Assembly (NCBI GenBank): GCA_028622995.1
Contig: JAJQJQ010000006.1
Span: 5,084,001 to 5,148,000, forward strand
Source: Panagrolaimus kolymaensis
Taxonomy: Eukaryota > Nematoda > Chromadorea > Rhabditida > Panagrolaimidae
Length of the DNA: 64,000 bases
Reading direction: 5' to 3'
Shown here: piece by piece, positions 12,576 to 24,300 of the stretch
Position numbering within the stretch: the stretch's first letter is position 1
How the letters are laid out: every line of letters begins with the position of its first letter
The notes under the pieces: model-generated
Told to the model about the DNA's origin: nothing
The model's database searches: none
Seen by the model: the letters and a program-made list of their open reading frames with translations, nothing else
Made by a program: the position numbers and the translations under genes

Positions 12576-13177
12576 TGAAATAAATGTTGTTATTGATTTC
12601 ATCTTTTCTTTGGCGGCAGCTTTCGAAGTCAAATTGTGAAGGTTTGTTTTGTTGCTGAATTTTTTTTATTGTAAAAATGATGGTTGTGATGCATTTTCAT
12701 TATTCTAAAAAATATGCAAATTTTCGTTTATTTTAAGTTTATTCGAAACAGAATTGCATGTTTTTTTCTAAAGTTGGTTTAATGCCTTGCTCATTATTAA
12801 TGTTGCTGCCGCACCCATTCTTTTTGCTTCCACCACCTTTTCATTTTGGTGATGACGGTGGTCACATGAAAATGAGTGACCGTGTTTTCTCTGCCTTTTT
12901 ATATTTATTGCATTTCATGCTTTTATATTCTTCCATTTTTTTAACAAAGGAAAAACGAAGATGATGAAAAAGCGATGGCGCAAAATCGGTATAATTTTTC
13001 CCTTCAATGAAAACACGTAACCAAAAATGGATGCTCATAGTATGTCGGGTTTTTTTGTGAGATTTTTTCCAGACAACTTTTTAAAGTTCATTTAAGGCTG
13101 ATTGAGGCGAAGCGCAATTTCAATTGTAAAAAGTTTTTTTGGGTCATCCTTGTGTATACTTTTATAGTGAATATACG
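12576..13177. other. Intergenic, no gene seen
   Basis: AT-rich spacer upstream of the minus-strand membrane-protein gene and left flank of the transposon. It probably holds that gene's promoter; no clear motif was recognised. Confidence 0.5.
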
Positions 13178-13185
13178 ATTCTTTT

Positions 13186-13475
13186 GGTCATTACTAAAAT
13201 CCGGTCCGGTCCACGGCCCGGTCCAGCTTGCTAAAATCCGGTCCGGTCCGGTCCCGCGCATTTTTGAAAAAATTTCTTGTTTGTACCACAAAGGATTCGA
13301 ACTTTTGACCCTTTTTTTTCTCAAACCACTACACCATTCAATCAATTGTTTACCTAATAACGAAGAAGCTTATATGCTTTTTGCTTGCGCATTTTTTCTT
13401 GCGCTTTTTTTACAAATAAACTTTTTTATGTTACATATTAATATTATTAAATATTGTTTTTCTTGTTTTCAATAA
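13186..13475 (+). repeat. Left terminal inverted repeat
   Basis: About 290 bp, reverse complement of 14932-15221, differing mainly by a small change in the GGTCC cluster (about 13200-13225). It carries the antisense copy of the tRNA-like segment described for the right repeat. Confidence 0.88.
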
Positions 13476-13621
13476 ATGATTTTTTTACAACCCCTTTAAA
13501 TGTTTCAATATCAAAATTTACTATTTTTTGAATTTTTCATTTCGTTAATGTTTTTTATAAATCTTAACTTACTGTCTGTCGGTCATTAGAGTAAAAGGAT
13601 ACAATATTTATAAATATTTAG

Positions 13622-14869
13622 GAAAAAGGGAAAGCGACTCGTACAAGAAGTAGCAGTTATAAAACAAAAAGTAAAAAGGTGGAACTATATTGCTGCTGCA
13701 GGCAACCTTATGCTAAATTGGATAAAAAGAGAAATGATGTCATAAAAATTCCCCAAATGATTAAATGTAGCGATCCCAAATGCGGGGAATGGTTCTTCTA
13801 TTCTTGTGTAGCATTGTCAAATGAAATCAAGCGATCAACAAAAAGATGGAAATGTTACAAACATTCAACTTTGAATATTCTTTTACCTAAATGGGGTGGA
13901 ACAACAATAACAAACACCTGTCCTTTGGACAATTTCTTAGCATCACTCATCGCTTTTAATGTTCGATATCCAGCGTTTAAAAAGTAGGTTTAGTCATATA
14001 AAAAATTAACCATCATTGAAATTTAAGATGGATATTACAAAGTGAATTGGATTCAGATTTCAAAAATGCATTAAAAGAATTTATTTCTGACAAAACTATT
14101 TTTGAAAGTATTGATGGGTTACAACGAGCAAAAGATACTTTTATGAGAAAAGTTTACGGCGAGGTAAATGCCTTTATTATTTACAAAAAATAGGAGATAT
14201 ATTTTCAGAGAAAAAACTTATGGGGAACAGAATCAAGCGTCGTATTTGATCATTTATTGAAAACTGAACATGCTGCAACATTTACAGTAAAATGTGATTT
14301 TTGTAAAGAAAAAACAACAACAGGAGCCCAAGAAATCTTGGATTTATCGTAAGTTTTATTGCCTAATTTTCACACATAAAAAAATTTTTAGCAAGAGCAT
14401 AATGGAAAATGAAAAACCTTTTGCTGAAAAAATTTCTTCATTACTAAGATTAAAATCACATCCAAATCAGCGTTGTCAAAGTTGCAATCGATATTCTACA
14501 AAAGTAACAGCAAAATATATAACAAACGAACCATTTCTCTTAAGAATAAGTTATTTAAGACCAGAGGAGTTGGAAGCTATTGGCCTAATAAAGTTAGAAG
14601 AAGTTCCATTATCAGTTAAAGTAAGAAATACATGCTTGCTAATTCATTCATACTATATTTTATAGGTTGAAAAAGCAACTTATGAACTTGGTGCAATTAC
14701 TATTAGTAGCCCGGGCCACTTTATTTCATTAATACCCACAGAAAGTGGCTACATTTTCTATGATGGAATGGATGATCACCATCCTGTATTACCGATAACT
14801 GAAGCAATAGAACTTTGTCATCGAAAAAAGGGAACATTTTCTTCTTTAATTTATTATAGAAAACCATGA
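13622..14869 (+). CDS. Transposon cargo: PHD finger plus USP-like cysteine peptidase
   Basis: Exons 13622-13983, 14028-14163, 14209-14348, 14392-14620, 14666-14869 join in frame to about 356 codons. A TTTAG acceptor sits right before 13622 and no ATG opens this exon, so the start lies in an unseen upstream exon or is lost. A basic lead (KGKATRTRSSS) is followed by a PHD finger at about residues 22-80: YCCCRQPY, then MIKCSDPKCGEWFFYSCVAL, then WKCYKH. Next comes NTCPLDNFLASL with a candidate catalytic Cys near residue 100, then two CxxC pairs (CDFC; CQSC) like the zinc fingers of ubiquitin-specific proteases. SPGHFISL follows with a candidate catalytic His near 307, then GYIFYDGMDD supplying an acidic residue. 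The order Cys, zinc ribbon, His, Asp is that of USP/USPL1-type peptidases. Cargo inside a transposon suggests a host gene capture or an element-encoded accessory protein. Confidence 0.7.
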
Positions 14870-14931
14870 ATGTTATTATATTCTAAATTATTTTGAAAAG
14901 TTTGATATTATTGTTGATAATAAAGAGAATA

Positions 14932-15221
14932 TATTGAAAACAAGAAAAACAATATTTAATAATATTAATATGTAACATAAAAAAGTTTATTTGTAAAAAA
15001 AGCGCAAGAAAAAATGCGCAAGCAAAAAGCATATAAGCTTCTTCGTTATTAGGTAAACAATTGATTGAATGGTGTAGTGGTTTGAGAAAAAAAAGGGTCA
15101 AAAGTTCGAATCCTTTGTGGTACAAACAAGAAATTTTTTCAAAAATGCGCGGGACCGGACCGGACCGGATTTTAGCAAGCTGGACCGGACCGGTGGACCG
15201 GACCGGATTTTAGTAATGACC
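14932..15221 (+). repeat. Right terminal inverted repeat
   Basis: Reverse complement of the left repeat; ends in GGACCGGACCGG units and AGTAATGACC. Contains the tRNA-like segment at about 15063-15123. Confidence 0.88.
15063..15123 (+). promoter_or_regulatory. tRNA-like Pol III A box and B box inside the TIR
   Basis: TGGTGTAGTGG (15070-15080) matches the A-box consensus TRGYNNARYNG fully. AGTTCGAATCC (15103-15113) matches B box GGTTCGANTCC at all but the first base. Their spacing fits a tRNA. A T-arm with loop TTCGAAT and 4 of 5 paired stem bases can be drawn; the acceptor stem does not pair. So this is a tRNA-derived relic, not a working tRNA gene. The same segment is present in reverse at the left end. 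Confidence 0.6.
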
Positions 15222-15426
15222 ATTCTTTTTTTGCAGAAAATAAAAAAAAGTTGATTTTGAGTTGTAGGTTTCTTAAAAGTTTAGTAAAATTGGGTGTTAA
15301 CATCTTCGAATTTATCCATCTTCGAACGGATTAATAAGATTCTTTAATAATTTTGAGTTTATTTATGCAATATTTTTCATCCTTTTAAAATTCCAAATAG
15401 TTTAATATTTTTCTCTCAAATTATAC

Positions 15427-16403
15427 GGCGACACGACACTATGTCGACTAGACACAATGTCGACCAAGCCATAATGTCGACTGGACGCAATGTCGACCAG
15501 CCATATTGTCGACCGGACACAATGTCGACCATGGTAAAATCCATACGTTTTTCATAAAAAAGATGATAATCATCTAATCATCTTTGTTGTCTGTTATGGT
15601 TGCCGCTATAATCTCAACTACCCAAAATCTCAACTAAATGAAAAAAGCACATTACTCGTCATTTTTTTTGGAATTGTTTATAATTTAAAAGCTTTTATTA
15701 GTAATCAAAGAATTCACGAGTATCTGTTTTTAATTCTGATATATGAATTCAGAAGTGCTTTTGAGAATTCAGAAATATAAAAATATAAATAACAATTAAA
15801 CATACAGAACTAATTCAGATATTTTTATTAATTCGGAATTATAAGTTCAGAAGTTTATAAACATTGATATGGAATACCTACTAAAGAATTTGGCAGCCTA
15901 CAACTTAATTCATAATTAATAAATATTACAGAATGAATTCTGTATATTTAGTTGTTAATTATATGTGTGAATTCTCAAAAGCACTTCTGAATTCATATAT
16001 CTGAATTAAAAACAGATACTTCTGAATTCTTTTATTACTAATTAAAACTTCTGAGTTATGATAAATCATAGAACTACCAATTAATAATTATGGATTAAAC
16101 CATTTAAATTATAAACAATTCCCAAAAGAAAATGACGAGTAATTGGTTTTCTTTATTTAATTACGCTTTTTTCATTGAGTTGAGATTATGTCCAGTTGAG
16201 ATTTTATGGAGTTGAGATTATGTCGTGTCGCCCTTTTTGGCATGGGAAAATTTTCGATAGTCGACATTATGGTTGGTCGACATAGTGTCCAGTCGACATT
16301 ATGGTTAGTCGACATTGTGTCCGGTCGACATTGTGTCCGGTCGACATTGTGTCTGGTCGACAATATGGCTTGGTCGACATAGTGTCTAGTCGACATAGTG
16401 GCG
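15427..16403. mobile_element. Composite inverted-repeat element with GTCGAC arrays
   Basis: Left block (15437-15533) holds six GTCGAC units and right block (16258-16402) nine, each spaced about 16-17 bp and in opposite orientation. ACTATGTCGACTAGACAC at the left is mirrored by GTGTCTAGTCGACATAGT at the right. A second pair of ends, GGCGACACGAC (15427) and GTCGTGTCGCC (to 16232), sits inside the right block. Within lies a third symmetry: AATCTCAACT and ACTCGTCATTTTC motifs at 15610-15680 mirrored at 16110-16210, and a ~65-bp inverted pair at 15709-15780 and 15964-16032. No coding sequence. It looks like MITE copies nested in or fused with one another. Open frames across the GTCGAC blocks are repeat artefacts. 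Confidence 0.7.
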
Positions 16404-19400
16404 CCGCGCCCTCTTTTCCAGCTGCTGCAACTACAACAGCAGCAAGGAAAGCTATGTACTTCAAGCTGGTGTTTTTATATATTTTAGAGTCTTTTCCATA
16501 TGGAACTTAGACGAGGAAAAAAATTGATTTTGCGCTGTTTAAGAAGAAAATAAAAAAGCTTGCTGGAAAAAAAAATATTCAAGAAGCCATTTAAAAAAAA
16601 GAAGAAACGCGCTGCGAAAAAAGAGAGTTAGTTTATACATTTGCTTCGAATTTGATTTCAAAAAATAACATATGTTTAGAATAAAATTTTTATGATTTTC
16701 AAACGGCTCATAAGCTTCTTTCTCATAGCTTCCTTGATTGCTTCGTTTTGCTAAAAGGCCTCTATGGCTGGAAAAAAGTAAGAAAAAACTTAGTTTAGTC
16801 CCAATCCTTTTTTTCCGACTAAAAAAGGCAAACAATTTTGCATCGCTGTTTTTTCTTTCAAAAACAACAAACTTTTTTTGCATCATTTCTTCAAACTTCA
16901 GGCTTTCGTCATGTGATGATAGATAGATTGAAGGAAAAAAGGGGAGAAATTGCACTTCATGTTTTGTTTCTCTCCTTTAAACATTCACATTGTCTTCTTC
17001 TCTCCATTTTTTTTCTATTCCCAAATAATACATACATATCTAGTTCTAACCTTCACGCAGTTAACTCTTCTCTAAAATATAATATAATTATATCCCTCAT
17101 TTTGTTACCCTTCTCTCTCTTTTTTTTGTTCAATTTTGTCAAATATTCAATTATTTTTTTGGATGTTAAAAGCCTTAAAAAAATTGTAAAATGGAATCAA
17201 TAAAATAATGTAATTTTTGATGCGGAAAACTACAAAATAAGTTTTTCCCTTATGTTAGAGAGATTCATGTTCCCTTCAAAGTAAGTTAAATGTGTCTGTT
17301 GCTTTTTGAAAACTTTAGGGCATGAACGGTCAAGTGCCAAATGTTGTTGACATGGCTTGTCTTCAGCCACCATTTGTTAGGAAAAATCGATTTATGAGAA
17401 TGTTGGCTGCTGATTTCTAAAAGTTCACCTTTGATGAAGTCTTTTGACATTTTTGGTAAAAACCTTTGAACAAAAGTTTTTTTAAAATCCAATATTATTT
17501 TCATTTGTTTTTAGTTTAGTTTTTCCTTAAAAAATTTAAGACTATTTTTTTTCCTTCCATTTTTACATTTAGGACAACAAAACAAGAAAAAGAGGGTGGT
17601 AGTGGCGATGATGATGGCGATGGTTTATTTTATTCAACCAACTAACTCTTGCGCAGTCTTCCTCCTTTTTTTTTTATTCTTCATTGATTCGGTTGTTGTT
17701 TTTGTTGCCTCAACCAACCAACCAAAATATATACATATGCATATATATATATATATGATGCTGCTGCTTTAAGAAGACGAAGAAAAACCATCACGACTAT
17801 TTCTTCTTTTTTTCTCCTTTTATGAAAAAAAAAATTTGTGTGGTGGTGGTGTCGGTTTTCGCAGGTCTCAAACAAGGAAGCTGCATTTTCAATATTCTTT
17901 ATACTACTTACTTTCTTTTCTCTATTTTTTTTTCCACCTCAAAAAAAATTTTTGACGTTTTTTTTGTGAGATGAAAAACCAAATGTTTTAGAAAAATATT
18001 TTATCATCACTTTTTAATGCATTTTTTATTAATTTTCTGGCATGTTTGAGAGTCTCAATTGATCGATTTTGACCCATGCCTACTTTTAACTCTTTTTTCA
18101 TTCTCCCTTAAAAATAAAATAAAAATCAATCCAGAAGCTTTTTCGAAAATTTTAAGTCTCTTCAATTTTCCCATTTATTTCTTTCTGCCTCTGTTATGTT
18201 GTGTTGGGTATATATGTGTGCCAATTCAAAAAGTCATACGACCTCTTTTTTCTCTTCGCTTATTTTTTTTCAAAAAATTTGTAAAAAATTCAGAGCAAAG
18301 ACGAAAAACTGAAGAAAAAATTGTGTGGTTCTTTTTTTCAATTTTTTTGTTGTCTTCTTTTTGTGTGTTTATTTATATAATTTTTTTTCAAGAAGAAGAA
18401 ATTGTTTGTTCAAATTTTTTGTGTTGAGTACCAACCGCTCTTTGCATATATTTTTTGCTGCTACACATTCATCGATTTGAGTTTTTAACGTTAAAAATGA
18501 AATTTTATTTTGCGTCAAAAGAGTAAAACCAAAGAAAAAAAAAGTTTTTTTTTGCCGTTTGCTCGCTGCCCTTTGGTTTTTTTTGTTGTTTTCTTTTTTT
18601 TTTTCAATTGCATCAAGCTTTTTTGTGAGAAGCATGAACATCCGATGAAGAAGATAGGAGGAGAGGGAACATAGAGAGTATAGTTGTATTTTAGACACAG
18701 TGTCGCCGCCGCTGTTTCTTCGATCAACAATAAACAACACACAAAGAAAACGAATGCCCCTTCTTTTTTTCGTTTCGTTTAAATCTATTCTTTCTTTTTT
18801 TCTCAAAATAATTTTTAGGCTATGTGGGATGATTTACCCGTGACTTTGTGGAAAAAAATAGTGCACACATTTTATTTTTTGAAGCCAAGTAAAAGTTTGA
18901 AGGATTTTATCGTTTTAAAAGTTTATTCAATTACTTCATCCTCTCTCTATTTTTTGTGTCCAAAACAAGTTAAAATTTTCACCACATTTTACTTTTTGTA
19001 AATTTTTTAGGTAAAAAACAAAAAAGTAAACGAATGTTGTTGGCCTTTTTTGTTTGTGCTTTAAAAAAAACTCAAATTAATTTTTAGGTCATAAAAGTGT
19101 GGCGAACACTAGCAACAACGACTGCTGCAAATAATTTTGCAATAAAAAACAAAAGTATTAGATGCATTTTCGAAACTCTTTTAATAATGGCTTACTGGAA
19201 GGCTTCTTTCTTGCAAAGGAAAGCAGACGTGACGTTAAAACCCTTGTACTTTTTTATTTGAAACTAATAATTTTAGTTGCTACGACTAAAGTTCATTTTT
19301 TAACCATTTTTTGAAGCAGCTGCAGCAGAAAAAAGGTTTTTTTATTCTTGCGGAACACTTTCATGTTTTGAAACGTAAAAAGAATTCCGACACGATAATT

Positions 19401-21187
19401 TTATATATACGGTGTTCCATCCGTTGCTATTAAATTTTCCCATTTAAATTTTATTTCCCAACAAAATTTATTTAACGCGGAAGTTTTCCTCTTTTTCTCA
19501 ACATTTATTCAAAAAAAATTTAGAACGTTTGTTCTTTGTTGAAGTTAGGGTTTATCAAGGCTTCCTCAATTGGGCGCCACTGTGGAAGTTTACAAGCGAC
19601 CCAATTTAAAAGCCATTTTTTTCGAGATTTTTTCTTGTGTTTTTCTGATAAATTTTTCTTCTACAATCTTTTTTTCTGAAAAAGAAAAAAAAGACATTAG
19701 CGTTGTTAAATCTTATGACTTGATCCATTCCATCCATCTCTCTTTTTTTCTTTTTTTTAGTCACAAGTTTCTTTTTTGCTCTAAAAAAATTTGCAAAGAA
19801 AAAATGTTTCCATTTTCAGTATGATTCACATTAAAAGTTTTTTCATACATATATTTATTTCTCCTTTTTTCATTTAAGCATATGCTAGGACTTTTTTGTT
19901 CTGCCTTTTTTCTGTTTTGTTTAGAATCAGCAGCAACGCAACGTATTTTGTTCTCTGGAAAGCACGAGCAAGCAAAAGAGATTCTTTTTTTTTGTCCATA
20001 AACGAAAGGCAAAAGTGCATTTTTTTTTTGTCAACTGATGCAATAGATAGAAAGCTTTTTGATTTTGAAATATTTTAATTGGTAAATAACGAAAATGGTC
20101 AAAGAACAAATTTTACGAAAATAAACTATAAGGAAAAGCGTGATCAAGATTAGCATTTTTCTTTTTTTCAAGGCAACTTCATCTTACTACATTTCTTGAT
20201 TATAAAATTTTAATCAACTTTGAATCTTTAATCCAAAAAAAAGTATCGTTTAAAATAATTTTAAATAAAACTTCAAACATTTTGAAATTTTATTATCTTT
20301 TTTATATATGCATTAAATTTTTTTGTCAATAAAAAAAACTTCAAAAGAGTTTGTTTCGCAATCAAACAGCTAGTTTTTTTTCTTCCGCAAATGGAACACC
20401 CATGTCATTCATTATGCTCCTCTTCCTTTTTTTGCATCTATCTTCTTCCATCCATTCTTCTTTTTCCCTTTTAGGAATAAAATAAAAAAAGAGATAACGC
20501 TATTTTATTTTTTTAATTTTTTTGTTTGCAACGTCCGTGTTATATTTTTTTTCGGAACCAGGCAGTGCTAGGACCTCCTTTATATGCATTGACAAAAAAA
20601 AAGCTGTGAACGTATGTTTTTACAGCTGTTTGATTGAAATGTGTTATCAACAAAAAACCAAAACAGTGGGGTCATTTTTTTTTATTTAAAGCTTTTTCTT
20701 CGCAAATTTTTTTTGACAAATTTCAACGACAAAAAAGAAAAAAACAACGTACTCCAAAACCATAGGAGGAACATTGACCGATCCATTTATTTTTTGGTTT
20801 GGTTTATAGTGCCTCTGCATGTGTTCATTGTACGGGTGAAAAAAGGGTCATCCTCCATAATTTGAATTGTCACGCGCTTCTTTGTCTTTTTCTCTTCATC
20901 GTTCGTTTTTTTTGTTGATGACCGCTACCGTTTTGTGCTTTAGCTTTTGCTTGTTTTTTTTTTCTGCAAAAATCGGGAATACGATCGTATAACATTTTTT
21001 GTTGTTGGTTGTGAGAGGTTATTAACGCAATGATGTTTTCTCACCTATTTTTCTCTTGAACAAAAAAATCATTTTTTTCGATCTTGGTTGTTTTTTCGTC
21101 GACATTTTCATCGTTCAGTCAGCTGATCGAAGGGAGCATGTGTGTGTATGTACGAGCTGCTTCCTTTCTTCCCCCTCTCTGCCGCTA
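16404..21187. other. Gene-poor, pyrimidine-rich region
   Basis: Long T-, TTC- and A-rich runs with scattered short frames of low-complexity residues (F, S, K, N). There is an (AT)n tract near 17735-17755. I see no exon pair, RNA gene or transposon end. It could be the regulatory region or untranslated 5' introns of the RBR-like gene downstream. Confidence 0.55.
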
Positions 21188-21357
21188 ATATATATATATG
21201 CGCCGCCTTTGAAACGATTTAAACAACACATTCAATTTAACACAACAACAATAATAAAAAAAGATCTGTCATTGTTTGTTCCTTCCCACTTTCTTCTAAT
21301 TCTAATTCTTCACTTCACCCAAATTCATTCTCAGAAAATTCACTACCACAAATATTT
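21188..21357 (+). promoter_or_regulatory. Possible promoter and leader of the RBR-like gene
   Basis: A TATATATATAT tract (about 21188-21199) lies ~160 bp before the proposed start codon. ATTCTCAG ending at 21334, 23 bp before the ATG, would serve as a spliced-leader acceptor of nematode type. Both are weak, sequence-only signals. Confidence 0.3.
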
Positions 21358-24300
21358 ATGACGCTAATTATCAGATATCCTGGTAAGGAAAATAATATTA
21401 CGTGAATAAATAAAAAAAAATTTCGAGCTTTCTTTTAAACGTGTTTTTATTATTTCGCTGATTCAAAGAGCCATAATTTTGTTTTTTCTTCTTTCAGAAT
21501 CGCTGGCCGATTTGGATAACTTCGACAAACCGCCTCAATCATCTTCCTTCCCAACTACCGCCATCAAAACAACTAAAACAAAATCATCATCCAAAAAATC
21601 ATCCAAATTAATCATCCTTAATCCCAGTAAAATTAACAACCAAAAACAAATAATTTGTACAAATTTAAATACCAATAACTTAACTGCTACCGGTTCAATC
21701 AACATGTCTTCAACTATTGCTGCTAATGCTTTTCGTTGTGCTGCTAATGCTGCAGCTAAAGGTGGCGCTGCTGCTGCCCCTGCTTGCGATGAGTGAGTTT
21801 TGTTTTATTTTACTTCTTTGTTTTGTTTATTTCTTTTTTTCTGCTTTAATCTTTCTCTTTTTCTCTCTTTATTATTTGCGATAGATTTATTTGATAGTAA
21901 AGTTCACACTTTTTTTCCTAAGGTTAACAACTTATATAAATGTGAATTTTTTTCCATAAGCACATGAGTTACAGTAAATGTTATTCTTTAAAATTCTAAA
22001 ACCTTTTGAACCTTTCCTTTTTTCCATGCCTTAAAAAACGAGAGAAGATTTATGATGGCTATTACAGCCATTGTTTTTTTTATCAAAAAGGCTCATTTTT
22101 CATTTTCAAAAAAATAATAAATTCGCTCCACCCAGACAGCTGTTTTTTCCATTTTATTTATTTTTTTCTCTTATCGCCTTTGTACTTTGCTTTTAATCAC
22201 GAGAAAGTGTTTGAAACGATAACACACAATCATCTTTTGCCGATAGGCTCCAAATTTAACACCATTTTTTTGCAGCCGACAGAAGCAGCAAAAGCAATCA
22301 TTATTTTTGTCCCAAAAAAGAAGCTTTTTTTCTTTTTCCCAGAGGGCAAAAAAGAACCTGTTTTAACGCCTGATTTTTTTTCGGAAAAGAAAAATAATCG
22401 GCAGTGGTGGTTCCGGCCCAATGATCGCTGATATTTTTTTGTAGTTTTTTTTCTCCATTTTTCTTTCTGGGTTACAAAACTACTCGGGCAATAAACAAGA
22501 CAGTCACCAAGCGAAGTTAAGCATTGAACATTCACGTTTCTTTGTTGTTTATTTATTTCAAACAAAAACTTCAAAAACAAAATAACAATATAAAAAAGAA
22601 AAGTTTGAAAGTTTTCAGAATAATGTTTACAACAACTTTTCTTCTTTTTCTTTGCTTTACTTTGAGATTGGTGCTTTAAAAAAGCGGCTGCGCAAAAAAA
22701 AATTCGCGATATTGAAATTTTTATTTTTGTTGTTATTTTGTTTTTTTTTTCTTCTTATTTTTGTTGTTTTTTTTTGCATGACTTTGTGTCGTATGTGGGC
22801 GATGGTATTTGGGACAGATGTGATAATTGCCTTGTTTGACATAAAGGAGGAATACATAAGTTTTCTTATATGTATTACAAAATGACAAACACAATAACAA
22901 ATAAGTTAATTATCAATTACTACTTTGAGTAGGATAATAACTATAGCAACGAATTACAATACACACGAAGATAATAAATTAGAAGTTTATTACAACGAAA
23001 CAAAACCAGGAACAAACAATAAAATAATACACTGAAAAAAAGTCGTCATTTTTATATTTTGGCACAAGCTTCAGTAGTGAAGTATGGTCAACAAAATATG
23101 TGGAAGAGATACATAATTCACCAATAATTTGGACAAGCTATAGTCACAAACTTAATCGTGGAAGTTCTTACAACATATTTTCATGTTGACGTTACAAGAA
23201 AGTAACAAAAACTGTTACTTTTATGGAATAGTTTTCATATTTTTGTGGAATAAATTCTTCCACAACGGGTGTTAGTACAAGTCCTCTACAAAGCTTCGGA
23301 GTCAATCCATAAAAAGATGGGGTTTTTGTGGAAGTATTTTGTTTCTTTCGTTGTCTGGCAGGCAAAGACAAATCATTACGCGTCCATAAAGTCGTTTTGG
23401 TTTAAGCCCAAGCAACCGGATGAATTTTTGGTTAATCTTGGGTATATTTTGTGAGGATAGGGGAATAAATAGGCAGTAAGGAGTTACTGCGTATATATTC
23501 CACTATCGTCAGAAAAAGAACCAAAGATAAACATAAAGGAAGGATTTGCATATATGCATTTCCCCTAATTAAGCTTTGGTTTACCATTGCATCTAAATTT
23601 TGGATTACTATCATTTATTTGATGGAAATATATTGTGGAAAATGGGCGGGTAACAGTGATTTTTGGTAAAATCACTGTTTTTTTTTTAAATTCTAATTTT
23701 AAAACTTCCACAAGTAATGTGAGCTTCTTTCCTCCAAAATTGTGAGCTTTTCTCCTCAAATGTTGTGGAAGAAAAACTTTCACAATAGCTAACCACATCA
23801 TCTGTTTGTTTCACACTTCTGTGACAAAAACCTTCACCGTTTTGTAGCAGTTTTCTCCACATCTTTTTTTCAGTGTAGGAATCCAGAAGCAGCACAAAAG
23901 TTGAGAATGATGACGAACAATGAAATGAAGATGAATAAAATAAGCAAGCTTTAGATTGGCATAGAGACATACGAAGCCAATGATTGATAATGGAAGAAGA
24001 ATGAAGAAAGAGAGAATAAAGTGGATGGAGGCCATCCATCACCACCATTTTCTTCAGCATAGATCATTCTAGAAAAAGCGCGCGTTCTATTTCGTTCTAA
24101 GAGTTTTTCCAATGAAGCTAACGGGTAATTTTTTATGTTATCGTATGCTTTTTAATAGAAAATTACAATTTTTTGATTAGTTTTTCAGTTTTTAATGTCT
24201 AATATTGTTTGAAATATGTTAGAAAAGGGATAATAATGCTAAATACAGCCCGAACAAGACAAAAAACTTTGTTTTGTTGCAAAATCAGTAAATTAATCTA

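Larger units (their letters stand above)
13178..15229. mobile_element. TIR DNA transposon with 8-bp target duplication and gene cargo
   Basis: The element proper is 13186-15221 (2,036 bp). Left end GGTCATTACTAAAATCCGG is matched by its reverse complement at the right end (...AGTAATGACC). Terminal inverted repeats run about 290 bp each (13186-13475 and 14932-15221) and are nearly identical. Exact 8-bp direct repeats ATTCTTTT flank it (13178-13185 and 15222-15229), a target-site duplication. The outer 70 bp of each repeat hold clustered GGTCC/CCGGTCC units. The interior carries one spliced gene on the plus strand and no recognisable transposase. An 8-bp duplication fits hAT or Merlin-type insertion; the GGTC terminus is not the classic hAT CAGGG. 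Near-identity of the repeats and an intact duplication suggest a fairly young insertion. Confidence 0.88.

Noticed and set aside
13152..13475. Plus-strand frame across the left terminal repeat (and its minus twin at 14883-15125)
   Set aside because: The two frames are the same sequence because the regions are inverted repeats; the tRNA-like and poly-T content is non-coding.
15063..15123. A true tRNA gene
   Set aside because: A and B boxes and T-loop are good, but the acceptor stem does not pair and the anticodon arm is A-rich and unformed.
15427..16403. CRISPR array
   Set aside because: GTCGAC units are short, closely spaced and arranged in two opposite blocks in a eukaryotic genome; no spacer structure.
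16172..16510. Frames with STRHNVD or VSRHCV repeats on both strands
   Set aside because: They translate the ~16-bp GTCGAC repeat array; open in several frames and on both strands, hence an artefact.
17681..24060. Many 60-145-codon frames rich in F, K, N and S
   Set aside because: Low-complexity translation of T- and A-rich DNA, no splice partners, open by composition only.
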